From positions 58,247,812-58,311,811 of the forward strand of contig CM075760.1 of assembly GCA_037974335.1 (NCBI GenBank): a stretch of 64,000 nucleotides of DNA, in the 5' to 3' direction. Each line of letters opens with the position of its first letter. Positions within the stretch are counted from its first letter, which is position 1. A model generated the notes under the pieces. It had not been told where the DNA came from and ran no database searches. It saw only the letters and a program-made list of their open reading frames with translations. The translations under genes were made by a program, and so were the position numbers. Below, piece by piece: positions 20,749 through 31,205 of this stretch. Origin of the DNA: Prionace glauca (Eukaryota; Chordata; Chondrichthyes; Carcharhiniformes; Carcharhinidae).

Positions 20749-20884
20749 CCGTCTCCCCTGGCAACGCAAGATGGACGCCGGCCGTCTCCCCTGGCAACGC
20801 AAGATGGACGCCGGCCGTCTCCCCTGGCAACACAAGATGGCCGCCGGCCGTCTCCCCTGGCAACGCAAGATGGCCGCCGCCGGC
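20749..20884 (+). repeat. 33-bp tandem array, four units
   Basis: Units begin at 20751, 20784, 20817 and 20850, exactly 33 bp apart. Each has CCTGGCAACRCAAGATGG followed by MCGCC. The last two units read AAGATGGCCGCC, close to the YY1 site. One unit more than in copy A. Confidence 0.9.
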
Positions 20885-21118
20885 GGTGAGTGATTGTGGC
20901 GCAGGCGCAGTGAGGTCTGCCTGCAGCCCATTGTCCAGATTGCCCCCCAGTGGATGTGGTGGGGATGGTGCAGCAGATGGAGCAACAATCCCAGTTTCAA
21001 TGGGGGGAGAGAAGCTGCAATTCTGCTCCCTGTTGTTCACTCCTCTCCCCAGTCTCAGCATTGCAGAGTGTTTAAACAAGAGGGTGCATTGTCACAGCGG
21101 CACCGAGACCTGCAGTTT

Positions 21119-21415
21119 AAGTTTATTTATTAGTATCACTAACAAGTAGGCTTACATTAACACTGCAATTCCTGTGAATATTCCCGAGTCGCCACATTCC
21201 TGTTCAGAAACACTGATGGAGAATTTAGCATGGCCAATGCATCTAACCAGCACGTCTTTTGGACTGCTGGAGGAAAGCAGAGCATCTGGAGGAAACCCGT
21301 GCAGACATGGGGAGAATGTGCAAACTCTACACATACACTGACCCAAGCTGGGAATAGAATTTGGGGCCCTTGTGCTGTGAGGCAGCAATGCTAACCACCG
21401 TGCCACTGTGTTGCA
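21119..21415 (-). mobile_element. tRNA-derived SINE, full length
   Basis: The minus-strand head with 'ggttagcattgctgcctcac' lies at the right end, then the 'ggtttcctcc' core, and the tail 'cttgttagtgatactaataa' at the left. The tail differs from the 'ggttctatg' type, so this is a second SINE subfamily (also at 4003, 30487 and 42134). Confidence 0.82.
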
Positions 21416-21440
21416 ACACTCTCCCCCAGTTATCAAACTA

Positions 21441-21600
21441 CCCCCCCCCCCACAATTATAAACATAAAATCCCGACAGTGCATCAAATCTATGTCAACAG
21501 AACATTTTACCCTATTCCCATAACCCCACATTACTCTCGAACCCCCCTAACCTTCACATCTTTGGACATTAAGGGAGAATTTAGCACGGTCAATCTGCAT
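21441..21600. mobile_element. Decayed SINE-like fragment
   Basis: After a C10 run, 21470-21600 resembles the central and tail part of a minus-strand SINE ('acattttaccctattccc', 'acattaagggagaatttagcacggtcaat'). It is weak and partial. Confidence 0.4.
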
Positions 21601-21621
21601 AGCCTGCCCATCTTTGAGACC

Positions 21622-21742
21622 CCACAGATATTCTCGTCACCCTATTATAGAAAGGATATTATTAAACTAGAAAGAGTGCAGAAAAGATTTATTAGGATGT
21701 TACTGGGACTTGATGGATTGAGTTATAAGGAGAAGCTGGATA
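21622..21742 (+). mobile_element. CR1-like ORF2 fragment
   Basis: The plus-strand translation SPYYRKDIIKLERVQKRFIRMLLGLDGLSYKEKLD matches the CR1 region SPYYRKDVESLERVQRRFTRM of the copy at 22262-23674. Only about 40 codons remain. Confidence 0.85.
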
Positions 21743-22065
21743 GAACAAAGAACAAAGAACAATCCAGCACGGGAAACAGGCCCTTCGGCCCAACGAGCCC
21801 GCGCCGCCACATCACCCTACACCTATTCTACCCTGCATGGCTACGAATGGAACCCTACTCAGTCAGATTCAGGGAAGAAATAGTGTCGATTTGGTAAAAA
21901 CCGATTAGCCTGAGAGCACATTTTTGGGGTGTGGGAGGAAACCGGAGCGCCCGGAGGAAACCCACGCAACCACAGGGAGAATGCGCAAACTCCCACAGAC
22001 ACAGGCCCAAATCCATGTGCCTGCACAGCCAGCAGTGCTAGTCACTGAGCTGTTGCGGCGCCCAT
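21743..22065 (-). mobile_element. SINE with AACAAAG tail, inserted in a LINE piece
   Basis: At the left end is a tail of repeated 'aacaaag' units, then 'cccttcggcccaacgagcc', the 'gggaggaaaccggagcgccc' core and a tRNA-like head ('cagcagtgctagtcactgagc') at the right. It interrupts the CR1 fragment at 21622. Confidence 0.75.
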
Positions 22066-22261
22066 CTACCGGTCCAGGATCAAGCACACACACCGACACG
22101 AAGTTCTAGGCCACTCCTGGAACTTCCAAGAGCAGCCCAGGCACGACCCGCCGTGTGAATGCCCCTCGTTTGACACGAGGTGGACCTCCACCTGTGGAAT
22201 AAAGTCAAAATATTAATCTTACAGCCTGCCTTTCCGGTGTCTCCCGAGGTTTAACCCTATT

Positions 22262-23674
22262 TAATATCCCCTACCATATCCCTCCATTCTCGTTTCACTC
22301 ATGTGCCTATCTAACTGCATCTTAAAAGAGTCCAATGTTCCTGCCTCCACCACCCTACTCGGTAGCGCGTTCCAGACCCCTACAACTCTCTGCGTAAAGA
22401 ACCTTCCTCTCACCTCCAAATTATACCTCTCCCCCCTCACCCTTAAATGATGACCTCTCGTGTTTGTATCCAGTCTAGGGAGCAGTCTCTCACTATTAAC
22501 TCTATCCATTCCCTTCATTATCTTATATACTTCTATCATGTCCCCTCTCAATCTCCGCCTTTCCAAGGAGAATAGTCCCAGTTTCTTCAACCTCTCCTCG
22601 TAACCCAGTCCCCCCATGCCAGGCAACATCCTGGTAAACCTCCTCTGCACCCTTTCCAGAGACTCCACGTCCTTCCGGTAGTAAGGTGACCAGAACTGGA
22701 CGCAGTACTCCAAATGCGGTCTAACCAACGTTCTGTACAACTGAAGCATTAGACAGCAGCTTTTATACTCTATGCCCCTTCCTATAAAGGCCAACATCCC
22801 ATAAGCCTTCCTAACGACCTTCTCCACTTGTGATGCAACCTTCATGGATTTGTGAACCTGCACTCCCAGGTCCCTCTGTATGTCAATACTCCTAATCGGC
22901 CTCCCTTTAATCTCATAGCTCCTCTCTGCATTATTCCGTCCAAAATGCATCACCTCGCATTTGTCAGGATTAAATGCCATCTGCCACCTATCTGCCCACT
23001 GCACCAACCTATCTATATCCTGTTGTATCACCTGACAATCCAGTTCCGTACCCGCCAACCCTGCCATCTTGGTGTCATCAGCAAACTTGCTAATCACACC
23101 ACCTACGCCCTCTTCCAAGTCATTTATGTAGACTACAAAGAGGAGAGGTCCCAGTACTGAGCCCTGCGGCACACCACTGGTCACTGACCTCCAGCCCGAC
23201 AAGGTCCCTTCCACAACTACCCTCTGTCTCCTATTTCCCAGCCAGTTCTCAATCCACCTAGCTACCTTGCCTCGTATCCCATGCGCCTTAACCTTTTCTA
23301 CCAGCCTACCGTGAGGGACTTTGTCAAACGCCTTACTGAAATCCATATAGATGACATCAACGGTTCTCCCATCGTCAACCGTTTTTGTCACCTCCTCAAA
23401 GAATTCCACCAGATTCGTAAGGCAAGACCTCCCTCTAACAAAGCCATGTTGCGTATCCCTAATCAGATCGCAACGCTCCAAATGCTCATACATCCTACCC
23501 CTAAGTATTTTTTCCATTAACTTCCCTACCACCGACGTCAAACTCACCGGTCTATAATTCCCAGGGTTATCCCTACTGCCTTTTTTGAACAACGGGACCA
23601 CATTTGCTACCCTCCAGTCTTCTGGGACCTCACCTGTGTCCAAAGAAGAGACAAAGATTTGCGCCAGAGGCCCA
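22262..23674 (-). mobile_element. 5'-truncated CR1 LINE with open reverse transcriptase frame
   Basis: A continuous frame of about 470 codons runs from the truncation point at 23674 (…AQIFVSSLDTGEVPEDW…) to a stop at about 22261. It has the non-LTR RT hallmarks in order: FKKGSRDNPGNYRPVSLTS, SKAFDKVPHG, TSGVPQGSVLGPLLF, KFADDTKMAG (catalytic ADD), and the C-terminal CR1 module ending QRVVGVWNALPSRVVEA. The endonuclease and ORF1 are absent. No frame defect is seen over this length, so the copy is young. It belongs to a different subfamily from the CR1 at 49451-54011. Confidence 0.95.
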
Positions 23675-24096
23675 GATAGACTGTGACTTTTTTCACTGGA
23701 GCATAAGAGGCTGAGGGGTGATCTTATAGAGGTCTATAAAATAATGAGGGGCACAGATCAGCTCGATAGTCAATATCTTTTCCCAAAGTTAGGGGAGTCT
23801 AAAACTAGAGGGCCTACGTTTAAGATGGGAGGGGAAAGATACAAAAGTGTCCAGAGGAGATTTTTTTTCACACAGAGGGTGGTGAGTGTCTAGAACAAGC
23901 TGCCAGACATAGTCGTAGAGATGGGTACAATTTTGTCTTTTAAAATGCATTTAGACAGTTACATGGGTGTGATAGGGAGTGGGATATGGGCCAAATACAA
24001 GCAATTGGGATTAGCTTAGGGGTTTTTAAAAAGGGCAGCATGGAGCAGTTAGGCTGAAGGGCCTGTTTCCATGCTGTAAACCTCTATGATTCTATA
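23675..24096 (+). mobile_element. LINE 3' end, plus strand
   Basis: Adjoins the CR1 at its truncation point, in the opposite orientation. Translation gives SLEHKRLRGDLIEVYKIMRGTDQLDSQYLFPKL-like sequence and a 3' UTR ending 'ggcctgtttccatgctgtaa'. Frame is broken in places. Confidence 0.8.
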
Positions 24097-24212
24097 TGGG
24101 AGGAACATGAAAACCCCACACAGACAATGACCCGAGGCTGGAATTGAACATGGGTTCTTGGCACGAGGAGGCTGCAGTGCTAACCACTGTGATAATGTGC
24201 TGCCACTCATTC
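24097..24212 (-). mobile_element. SINE head fragment
   Basis: Minus-strand tRNA-like head (…TTAGCACTGCAGCCTCCTCG…) plus the first part of the body, cut off at the left end. Confidence 0.65.
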
Positions 24213-24414
24213 AAGTGTATTTGGCGGAGCACAGGACAGGTGGGGGGGGGGGGGGGGTGATGATTTCTTGCTCACTTTGATGAGAGGAGGGCTGGAAATC
24301 AGTCAAAAAACAATCAGTTTCGCATCAACATTTTCCTTCATTCCTGCTCTTGTTACTAATTAAAAACCAGCTCACTCCTCCATTCTGCCCATCAATGGGG
24401 CTAACAGAAAGCAG

Positions 24415-24888
24415 GGGAAAGGTTGTGGCACAGAAAGAGGCCATTCAGCCCATCACATCTTCACCAGCTTGGGAAATAAAGACTTGCCATTCATTCTAAT
24501 CGCCGTTTCCAGCCATCCAGCTCCTAGCCCCCCTTACTACAGGTTCCAGCATTTCAGCTATAGATCTGTGTGCGATGCGAGTGAGCCAAGAGATTTCTGG
24601 CTGAACCATCAGTTTAGGCAGCGAATTCCAGACACCCACCATCCCTTGAATGTGGACCCTTTTCCTAATGCCCCCTCTAATCCTTCCACCTATCCCTTTA
24701 TATCTGTGCAGCCCCCACTAACCCCCCTCCCACCTCCCCCAAACCCACCCACCCACAATAAGTGACCTTTCTCTGCTCAGGGGAAACAGGCCTTTTCTAT
24801 CCACCCTGTCTTGGCTCCCTCATAATTTTGGACACCTCAGTTCAGTCCCCCACAGCCTCCTCTGCTCTGAGGAAAATAAACCTTGGCA
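24415..24888 (-). mobile_element. Old LINE 3' end, left part
   Basis: Begins with 'gaggccattcagcccatcac' and continues with the C-rich reverse of a CR1-type ORF2 C-terminus ('gcgaattccagacacccacc'). It is interrupted at 24889 by a SINE and resumes at 25222 ('ccagtctttcctcatcac'). Confidence 0.65.
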
Positions 24889-25221
24889 GGGGCGGCACGG
24901 TAGCACAGTGGTTAGCACTGCTGCTTCACAGCTCCAGGGTCCTGGGTTCGATTCCCGGCTCGGGTCACTGCCTGTGTGGAGTTTGCACATTGTCTGCGTG
25001 GGTTTCCTCCGGGTGCTCCGGTTTCCTCCCACAGTCCAAAGATGTGCGGGTTAGGTTCATTGGCTATGTTAAAATTGCCCCTTGGTGTCCTGGGATGTGT
25101 AGGTTAGAGGGATTAGCAGGTAAAAGTGTAGGGATATGGGGATAGGATCTGGGTGGGATTGTGTTCGGTGCAGACTCGATGGGCCGAAAGGCCTGTTTCT
25201 GCACTGTAGGGTTCTATGTAA
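24889..25221 (+). mobile_element. Full-length HE1-type SINE
   Basis: Starts GGGGCGGCACGGTAGCACAG, with Pol III A box (TAGCACAGTGG) and B box (GGTTCGATTCC), the central V-SINE-like domain with 'ggtttcctcc', and ends with 'gggttctatgta'. Intact promoter boxes and low divergence point to recent insertion. It sits inside the LINE end at 24415-25320. Confidence 0.93.
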
Positions 25222-25330
25222 AGTCTATGTAATCCAGTCTTTCCTCATCACTACAATTCCCCAGCCCTGGAACACTTTTGTAAATCCAAATGGTTATCCA
25301 ATCCGACTAAACTGTCCATTTAACATTGTC
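25222..25330 (-). mobile_element. Old LINE 3' end, right part
   Basis: Continuation of the element at 24415 after the SINE insertion. Confidence 0.5.
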
Positions 25331-25360
25331 CCATTGCCAACTGTGAACAACCACCAGATA

Positions 25361-25660
25361 CTGGCACCACTGTGGCACACTGGTTGGCACTGCTGCCTCA
25401 AAGGGACTTGGTTCAATTCTGGCCTCGTGTGACTGTGTGAAGTTTGCATGTTCTCCCCATGTCTGTGTGGGTTTTTTCTGGGTGCTCCGGTTTCCTCCCA
25501 CTGTTCAAAGATGTGCGGGAGAGGTTGATTGGTCATGCTTTAGTGACAGGGGGAGTTGCAGGGTAAATGTGTGGGTTACGGGGACAGGGCATGGATGGGA
25601 TTGTGGTCAGTGCAGACTTGATGGACTGAATGGCCTCCCCTATACTGTAGGGATTTTACA
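25361..25660 (+). mobile_element. HE1-type SINE, diverged
   Basis: Plus-strand head (TGGCACACTGGTTGGCACTG), body and tail (TGGACTGAATGGCCTCCCC) are present. The B box (GGTTCAATTC) has changes, so this is an older copy. Confidence 0.85.
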
Positions 25661-25888
25661 CACAAATGAGAAACAGAGACTTTGCAAATGTTGGGGTACT
25701 TATTCAGAAAACAATGGGATATTTGTTGACATGTTCAGGTAAATCTCAGTGATGGTCATTGTCCAGGTCTACATTAAAACAATGGTGCAGTCCAAGGTTA
25801 AAAGTCATTTACCCTGAAATTGGACATTGCCACTGACTCCCAATATAACCGAGAGATGCAAACTCACACCACACCCTGATGTGACGAA

Positions 25889-26181
25889 GGGGACCCCTCT
25901 CAGTTATGACAATCTGGGCCTTGTATCAGTAATCTCTGCCCTAAACCCCTCTCAGTTACTACAATCTGGACCTTGTATCAGTAATCTCTGCCCTAAACCA
26001 CTCTCAGTTATTACAATCTGGGCCGTGTATCACTAATCTCTGCCCTAAACCTCTCTCAGTTATTACAATCTGGGCCTTGTGTCAGAAATCTCTGCCCGAA
26101 ACCTCTCTCAGTTATTACAATCTGGGTCTTGTATCAGTAATCGCTGTCCTAAACCTCCCCCAGTTATTACGATCTAGACCT
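25889..26181 (+). repeat. 52-bp minisatellite, about 5.6 units
   Basis: The 'cagttattac' landmark occurs at 25901, 25953, 26005, 26057, 26109 and 26161, a strict 52-bp period. The unit contains CTCTCAGTTATTACAATCTG and 'atctctgccctaaac'. Units differ by one to a few substitutions and no indels. Confidence 0.95.
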
Positions 26182-26184
26182 TAA

Positions 26185-26350
26185 ACAGAGGACACAGAGA
26201 TTTAATATAATTGACCTCAGAGTTGAAGGGGGCGAAAGGAGATTTTCTTACACAATAGTATGATCTGGAATGCACAACCTTTCAGGTGCTAGAAGCAGGT
26301 TTAATCATAACTTTAAAAGGAAATTGGATGAATATTGACAGAGTTATTGT
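26185..26350 (+). mobile_element. LINE 3'-end remnant
   Basis: Resembles the ORF2 C-terminus (…RRFSYTIV*SGMHN…FKRKLDEY) of CR1-type elements, with in-frame decay. Confidence 0.5.
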
Positions 26351-26520
26351 GAATTGGATTAATGAAATACTTCACTCATCTTTGTGACATTTTGAATGGT
26401 TCCCCCGTAAGATTTTAAAATTGAATCTTTTCCTTCACAACGTGTCTGAAACAGAAGATTAAACCCTTGGGTTTGATGAGCTGTCAGATCTGTTTCCTAT
26501 GTGTCTGTGGAACTTGAGAA

Positions 26521-26660
26521 CACAGTAAAAAGTCTGACAACACCAGGTTTTAGTCCAACCGATTTATTTGATAATATTCTCACAAGCAAGCAAGCTTTCG
26601 AGAATATTATCAAATAAATCGGTTGGACTAAAACCTGGTGTTGTCAGACTTTTTACTGTG
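26521..26660. repeat. Perfect 60-bp foldback repeat
   Basis: 26521-26580 and 26601-26660 are exact reverse complements, separated by a 20-nt loop. The arms contain the dispersed motif 'caacaccaggttttagtcca' found also at 27108, 28440, 32140, 47966 and 62540. The innermost 10 bp (ATAATATTCT) are not part of that shared motif yet are mirrored too, so the hairpin was made locally. Confidence 0.97.
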
Positions 26661-27107
26661 TTTACGCCAGTCCAACGCCGGCATACCCACATCATAACTT
26701 GAAAACTGCAGATAACCATGAGAAGGAACTGATTATTTTCAGTTCCTCTAACAGATATACCTCAGATATCGGGAATCTCAGGAGATCCTCATGCCCTCAT
26801 TATTCCCTCCCCAAATATAACAGCTCTCAGTCAGGCTGAGTCAGTCACATGTGTCTCTATTATAATGTTTCCACTTCTATTTTATCACTTACTTCCCAGT
26901 GACACTCATCATTACACCGACAGTCTAAAATATCGTTGCTCCCTTACATCTTGTCCTCCTATTGTAATCGGATGTTTGTTGGGCCTCTTGTCTCCCTTAA
27001 GGTCAGATTACCTGCAGTTCAAATGACCTCAGAGACACTGAAACCAACCTTTGTGATTAATATTATACCAGACTCCAGTCAGCCCCAGGAGCTGCAGTTG
27101 TAAAATA

Positions 27108-27228
27108 CAGCAAGAAGTCTCACAACACCAGATTTAAATCCAAACAGTTTATGTGATAGTAAAGCTTGTGGGATAACTATCAAATAAACTGGTTGAACTT
27201 AAACCTAGTGTTGTGAGACTTCTTGCTG
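27108..27228. repeat. Foldback repeat, second copy
   Basis: 27108-27160 and 27176-27228 are inverted copies of the same dispersed motif with roughly six mismatches in 53 bp. The flank 'tttaccccagtccaacgcc' continues past the right arm, as at 26661 and 48480-type copies. Confidence 0.88.
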
Positions 27229-27569
27229 TGTTTACCCCAGTCCAACGCCTGCATCTCTATGTCATGACTAACATCGACGTTGTAAAATACAACAGAATTG
27301 GAATAACAGAGAGGTTATTGTCTGATACTGACAGTGGCAAAGTAACACACACTGGAATTTAAATACATTATATCAATAAACCATGACTCACTCACACTAT
27401 CAAATGAAACCTAAACTTTGGTTATGGTGTACTGGATACTGACTGTATTATCATTACATTGGATCTAATGCTGTGTTCACTAACATACTGCAATGTGACT
27501 CTTATTATGTGAACAAACACTGTTTATGTTACACTCAGAGTCAGTCAGTGTGTTGCTGTGTTTTCTCTG

Positions 27570-28110
27570 TGCTCCATCTCCACTCTGATTGGACTGGAGC
27601 CTGTGTGTGTGTCATTGTTACACTGAGACTCTGTTATTATTGGACAAATAGCAAGTCACTGTCACAATGCCCGGCTGATCGACGGCGGCACAGACCAATG
27701 GAAAGAGGGTGCTGGAGGACTGAACGGGAGCGCTCGGTCCTCCAATCAATATGAGCGAAAGAGGGGCGGACCCAGCTCTGATTGGAGCATGCGCAGTGTG
27801 AGTAATGGCGGTGGAAAGCAAGCTTTGTTTTGGGCTGGGAAATCTGTCAGAGGTGATTGACGGTACGGAGAGAGCAATGGATCGCTCAGGTGGGTGAAAA
27901 CGCTGCGTAAGCATGTTGTGTAAGCAGCAAATCGCGTAAGAGAGCTTCCCGGACCCAGTTTGTACTGAGCAGGGCCGCAGCTCCTCAGGTTCGCGCCGAG
28001 TTAACGTTCGCCATCTTTATTGGGGGCAACATACACAGCAGTGCGCACGCGCGGCCGCCATGTTTGTAGAGGGCAATGATGTCATTAAGTGGGAGGAGCT
28101 TGTTCCCCTT
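27570..28110. promoter_or_regulatory. CpG promoter with five CCAAT boxes (arm 1)
   Basis: CCAAT or ATTGG cores lie at 27587, 27639, 27695, 27742 and 27780, about 40-55 bp apart, followed by an NRF1-like GCATGCGCAG at 27787 and CpG-dense sequence to 28070 with GCGCACGCGCGG. All five cores are kept in arm 2. 'caATGGATCGCTCAG|gtgggt' near 27876 could be a short first exon with a donor, since arm 2 keeps ATGGATCGCCCAG|gtgcgt. Five spaced CCAAT boxes are the layout of strong NF-Y promoters. The gene served is unknown. Confidence 0.6.
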
Positions 28111-28194
28111 TGTTCAGAATGGAGACAACTTGTCCATCAAACTGCATCAACCCTCTGAGTCCCAATGTCTCATTGATGAGCCAGAGCGGTGACA

Positions 28195-28290
28195 GAGAGG
28201 GAAAAATAAAGGGAAATAAAAACAGAAAATACTGTAAAATCTAAGCCGATCTGACAGCATCTGTGGAGAGAGAATAGAACGCTCTCTCCA
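28195..28290 (-). repeat. Dispersed repeat ('ccagcattttctgttttta' type)
   Basis: Minus-strand copy of a short repeat that reads 'gatgctgtcagatc…gattt…ttctgtttttatttc'. Present at the matching place in arm 2 (62755-62815). Confidence 0.65.
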
Positions 28291-28384
28291 CTCACATTGT
28301 CTGTACCTTTGAGACTTGAGTACCTGTAAAAAAATTTGCATTCCAATCATTATTTTGTAAATTGAGTTTGTGTGTTTCTATGCC

Positions 28385-28525
28385 TTGTTTGTGGACAGAA
28401 CTCCCACTCACCTGACGAACGAGCAGCACACAGAAAGCTAGTGGATTTTGCTACCAAATAAACCCGTTGGACTTTAATCTGGTGCATTGAGACTTCTTAC
28501 TATATTTATCCCGGTCCAACACCGC
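28385..28525 (+). repeat. Dispersed 'caccaggttaaagtcc' repeat, single orientation
   Basis: Reads from 'actcacctgacgaacgagca' through 'ggactttaatctggtgca' to 'caccgccatctccac'. It is the non-foldback form of the family at 26521. The same insertion is found in arm 2 at 62505-62640, so it predates the large duplication. Confidence 0.8.
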
Positions 28526-28689
28526 CATCTCCACTTCAGAGAAAATAGAAGCAACGTTTCGAGACTGGATGACCCATAAAGCTTGTACATGTGTAAACAG
28601 AGCATGTAAACTCCGACACCTCCACGTACCTTTGTACACCTCTATCAATCCACTTTGCTCCAAGGAGAACAACCCCAATTTATCTGAAG

Positions 28690-29450
28690 AAAGAGACACT
28701 GCAAGAAGGTAAAAGTGAAGGTAAGAATTTTATAATTTTTCTTAAATAATTTAATTGGTGCTCGAAATGTCATTCACTGGAGTTAAGTGCTGCACCTGTG
28801 AGATGTGGGAGATCTGTGATGCTTCCAGCGTCTCGGATGACTAAATCTACAGGAAATGCACCCACTTGCAGCTCCTTACGGCCAGCATGGATACGTTGGA
28901 GCAGCAGTTGGACGCACTTAGCAGCGTGAAGATGGCGGAAAATGTCATAGATAGGAGCTTTAGAAACTTTGCCACACCCAAGGTGCAGGCAGATAGATGG
29001 GTGACTGCTAGAAGGGGCAGGCAGTCAGTCCAGGAATCCCCTGTGGTCGTCTCCTTCTCTAACAAGTACACTGTTTTGGATACTGTTGGGGGGTTATAGC
29101 CTATCGGGGGATAAATACAGCAAACAGAGCACTGGCACCATGGTTGGCTTTGTTATTAAGTAGGGAGATACAAAGAGCACTAGAGCAATAGTTATAAGGG
29201 ACTCTATAGTTAGGGGTGCAGATAGGTGCTTCTGTGAGTATGAAAGAGACTTCAGGATGTTGTGTTGCCTCCCTGGTGTCAGGGTCCAGGAAGTCTCTAA
29301 AAGGGTAGTAAGCATTCTGAAGCGAGAGAGTGAACAACCAGTGGCCATGGTACATATTGGTACAAAGGTAGGAAGAGTGACGATGTCCTGCAACAGCAGT
29401 TAAGGGAGTTAGGGAGAAAGTTAAAAAGCAGGACCTCTTGGGTTGTATTC
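28690..29450 (+). mobile_element. Old CR1 5' end with ORF1
   Basis: From 28775 the plus strand encodes a degenerate CR1 ORF1: a Cys-rich start (SFTGVKCCTCEMWEICDA), then KCTHLQLLTASMDTLEQQLD, a coiled-coil-like segment, and further down traces of the esterase part (VRDSIVRGADR, CCLPGVRVQ). Stops and shifts are present. Part of it is shared with arm 2 (62200-62330, minus), so it is older than the duplication. Confidence 0.75.
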
Positions 29451-29489
29451 GCAGGATTGCTCCCTGTGCCACCTATCCACTGTCATCTC

Positions 29490-29960
29490 TTTAAGTAACT
29501 CTCCCCAATCTATCAAGGCCAACTCACATCTCATATCCTCATAGTTTTCTTAAGATTTAGCACCCTCATCTCTGAATCAACTCTCTCATTCTCCAGTTTG
29601 ATTTTTAAAAATCTATCATGTTGCAGTTGCTCATCCCGAAGGGGTCTGGTACAATTGGATTGGCAATGATTCCCTTCTCACTACACAGTACCCAGTCTAA
29701 GCAGGCTTGCTCTCCAGTTGGTTCCTCCACATATTGGTCAATTAAACCATCCTGTATACATTCCAGGAATTCTCTTCTACGGCATTGTGGCTAATTTGAT
29801 TTGCTCAATCTATGTGCAAATTAAAATCATCCATGATCACCAATACTCCCTTATCACATGCATCTCTGATTTTGTGTTTAATGCCATTCCCAACATCACC
29901 ACTGCAGTTTGGAGGTCCATATATTACATCCGCTAATGTTTTTTGCCCCTTGGCAATGGG
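29490..29960 (-). mobile_element. Old CR1 endonuclease fragment
   Basis: The minus strand translates, with interruptions, to endonuclease-like sequence: VIYGPPNCSGDVG, VLVIMDDFNLHID and a following segment like CR1 'EENSWNVYRM'. Compare FNLHIDWS in the intact copy at 49576-52089. It lies head-on to the ORF1 piece at 28690. Confidence 0.75.
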
Positions 29961-30239
29961 GGGGGCAGTATAGAATTCTTCCTATGAGCCCCTTGATTTT
30001 AGTTTACTACAATGTGTAGACTAGATTGAGGTGCCTTATTTCTAGTGAGAATTCACAATGTGCCAGTCTCACAACTTTGCTCCAAGTGGACTGATGCTCT
30101 TTGAGCCTGGGAGAGCACAGTTCCACTGAAATGATCCACAAAAGCTGATGAAGGGCATTTATTTAATCCTGGATAGTAAATAGTGTTTTTCCTACCACTA
30201 CAGATAGATCTAAAATAAATACATTTGTCTCTATTCCAT
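29961..30239. other. Spacer, nothing recognised
   Basis: No gene or clear repeat boundary. A G7 run is at about 29959. Confidence 0.3.
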
Positions 30240-30486
30240 TGAGTCTACAGCACAGGGCCAGGCCAGTCGGCTCAGTCAGTCTGTGTCAGTGTTTATGTTC
30301 CACATGATCCTCCGCCCACCCCTCTTAATCTCCCCCCATCAGCTTATCCTTCTATTCCTTCCTCCCTCATGTATGTATCCAGCTTCCCCTTCAGTGTATT
30401 CATGTTGTTCACCTCAGTCACTCGCTGTGGTGATGAGTCTGTCATTCTCACCACTCGCTGGATAAAGAACTTTCTCCTGTTACAGC
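30240..30486 (-). mobile_element. LINE 3' end, minus strand
   Basis: Contains 'gtttatgttccacatgatcc', 'cagcttccccttcagtgtatt' and 'gataaagaactttctcctgtt', the reverse of a CR1-like ORF2 C-terminus (RRKFFIQRVVRMTDSSP type). Confidence 0.7.
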
Positions 30487-30772
30487 TTATTTATTAGTCA
30501 CAAGTAGGCTTACTGCAGTGAAGTTGTTATGAAAACCCCCTTGCCGTCCCAGTCTGGCTGCTGGTCGGGTACACTGAGGGAGAATTTAGCACGGCTAATG
30601 CACCTAAGCAGCACATCTTTTTGGACTGTGGGAACAAACTGGAGCACCTGGAGGAAACCCACGCAGACACGGGAAGAACATGTAAACTCCACACAACAGT
30701 GACCCAAGCCAGGAATTGAACCCGGGACCCTGTGCTATGAGGCAGCAGTGCTAACCCACTGTGCTGCCTTCG
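30487..30772 (-). mobile_element. tRNA-derived SINE, full length
   Basis: Tail 'tttattagtcacaagtaggc' at left, 'aggaaacccacgcagacacg' core, and head 'cagcagtgctaacccactgtg' at the right. It lies directly against the LINE end at 30240. Confidence 0.85.
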
Positions 30773-30844
30773 AAATCACTACTGGATTATTGAACCCCTT
30801 CGTAATTGTAAGGTCAAGGTCAGGGGGTGGGAACTCCAGCAACA

Positions 30845-31205
30845 GACATAGAGCATAGAACATTCCAGCGCAGTACAGGTCCTTCGGCCCTCGATGTTGC
30901 GCTGACCAGTGGAACCAATCTAATGACCCTCTAACCTAACATAGGATAACTTATGTTATCCATATGCCTATCCACTGACCATTTCAACGCCCTTAAAGTT
31001 GGCAAGTCCACAACTGCTGCAGGCAGGGCATTCCACGCCCTTACTACCCTCTGAGTAAAGAACCTACCTCTGACATCCGTCCTATAATTAACACCCTTTA
31101 ATTTAAAGCTATGTCCCCTTGTGGTAGCCATCACCATCTGAGGTAAAAGACTCTCACTATCCACTCTATCCAATCCTTTGATCATCTTGTATGCCTCATG
31201 GGACA
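30845..31205 (-). mobile_element. CR1-like LINE 3' end
   Basis: The minus strand encodes MIKGLDRVDSESLLPQM, RTDVRGRFFTQRVVRAW and NALPAAVVDLPTLRAL, a clean CR1-type C-terminus ending at about 30931. The 3' UTR follows to about 30845. It is 5'-truncated at the GC-rich tandem tract. Confidence 0.88.

Larger units (their letters stand above)
16770..21275 (+). repeat. Long direct repeat, copy B
   Basis: Matches copy A (1205-4155) in two blocks: 16770-17490 (tRNA-Asn and tRNA-Gly) and 19056-21275 (LINE end, CpG block, 33-bp array, SINE). The extra 17490-19055 segment carries tRNA-Gln and a decayed tRNA-Arg; it was either gained here or lost from copy A. Confidence 0.88.

Noticed and set aside
24820-25032. 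Extra tRNA gene call from the B box at 24946
   Set aside because: The tRNA-like sequence is the head of a SINE, not a free-standing tRNA gene.
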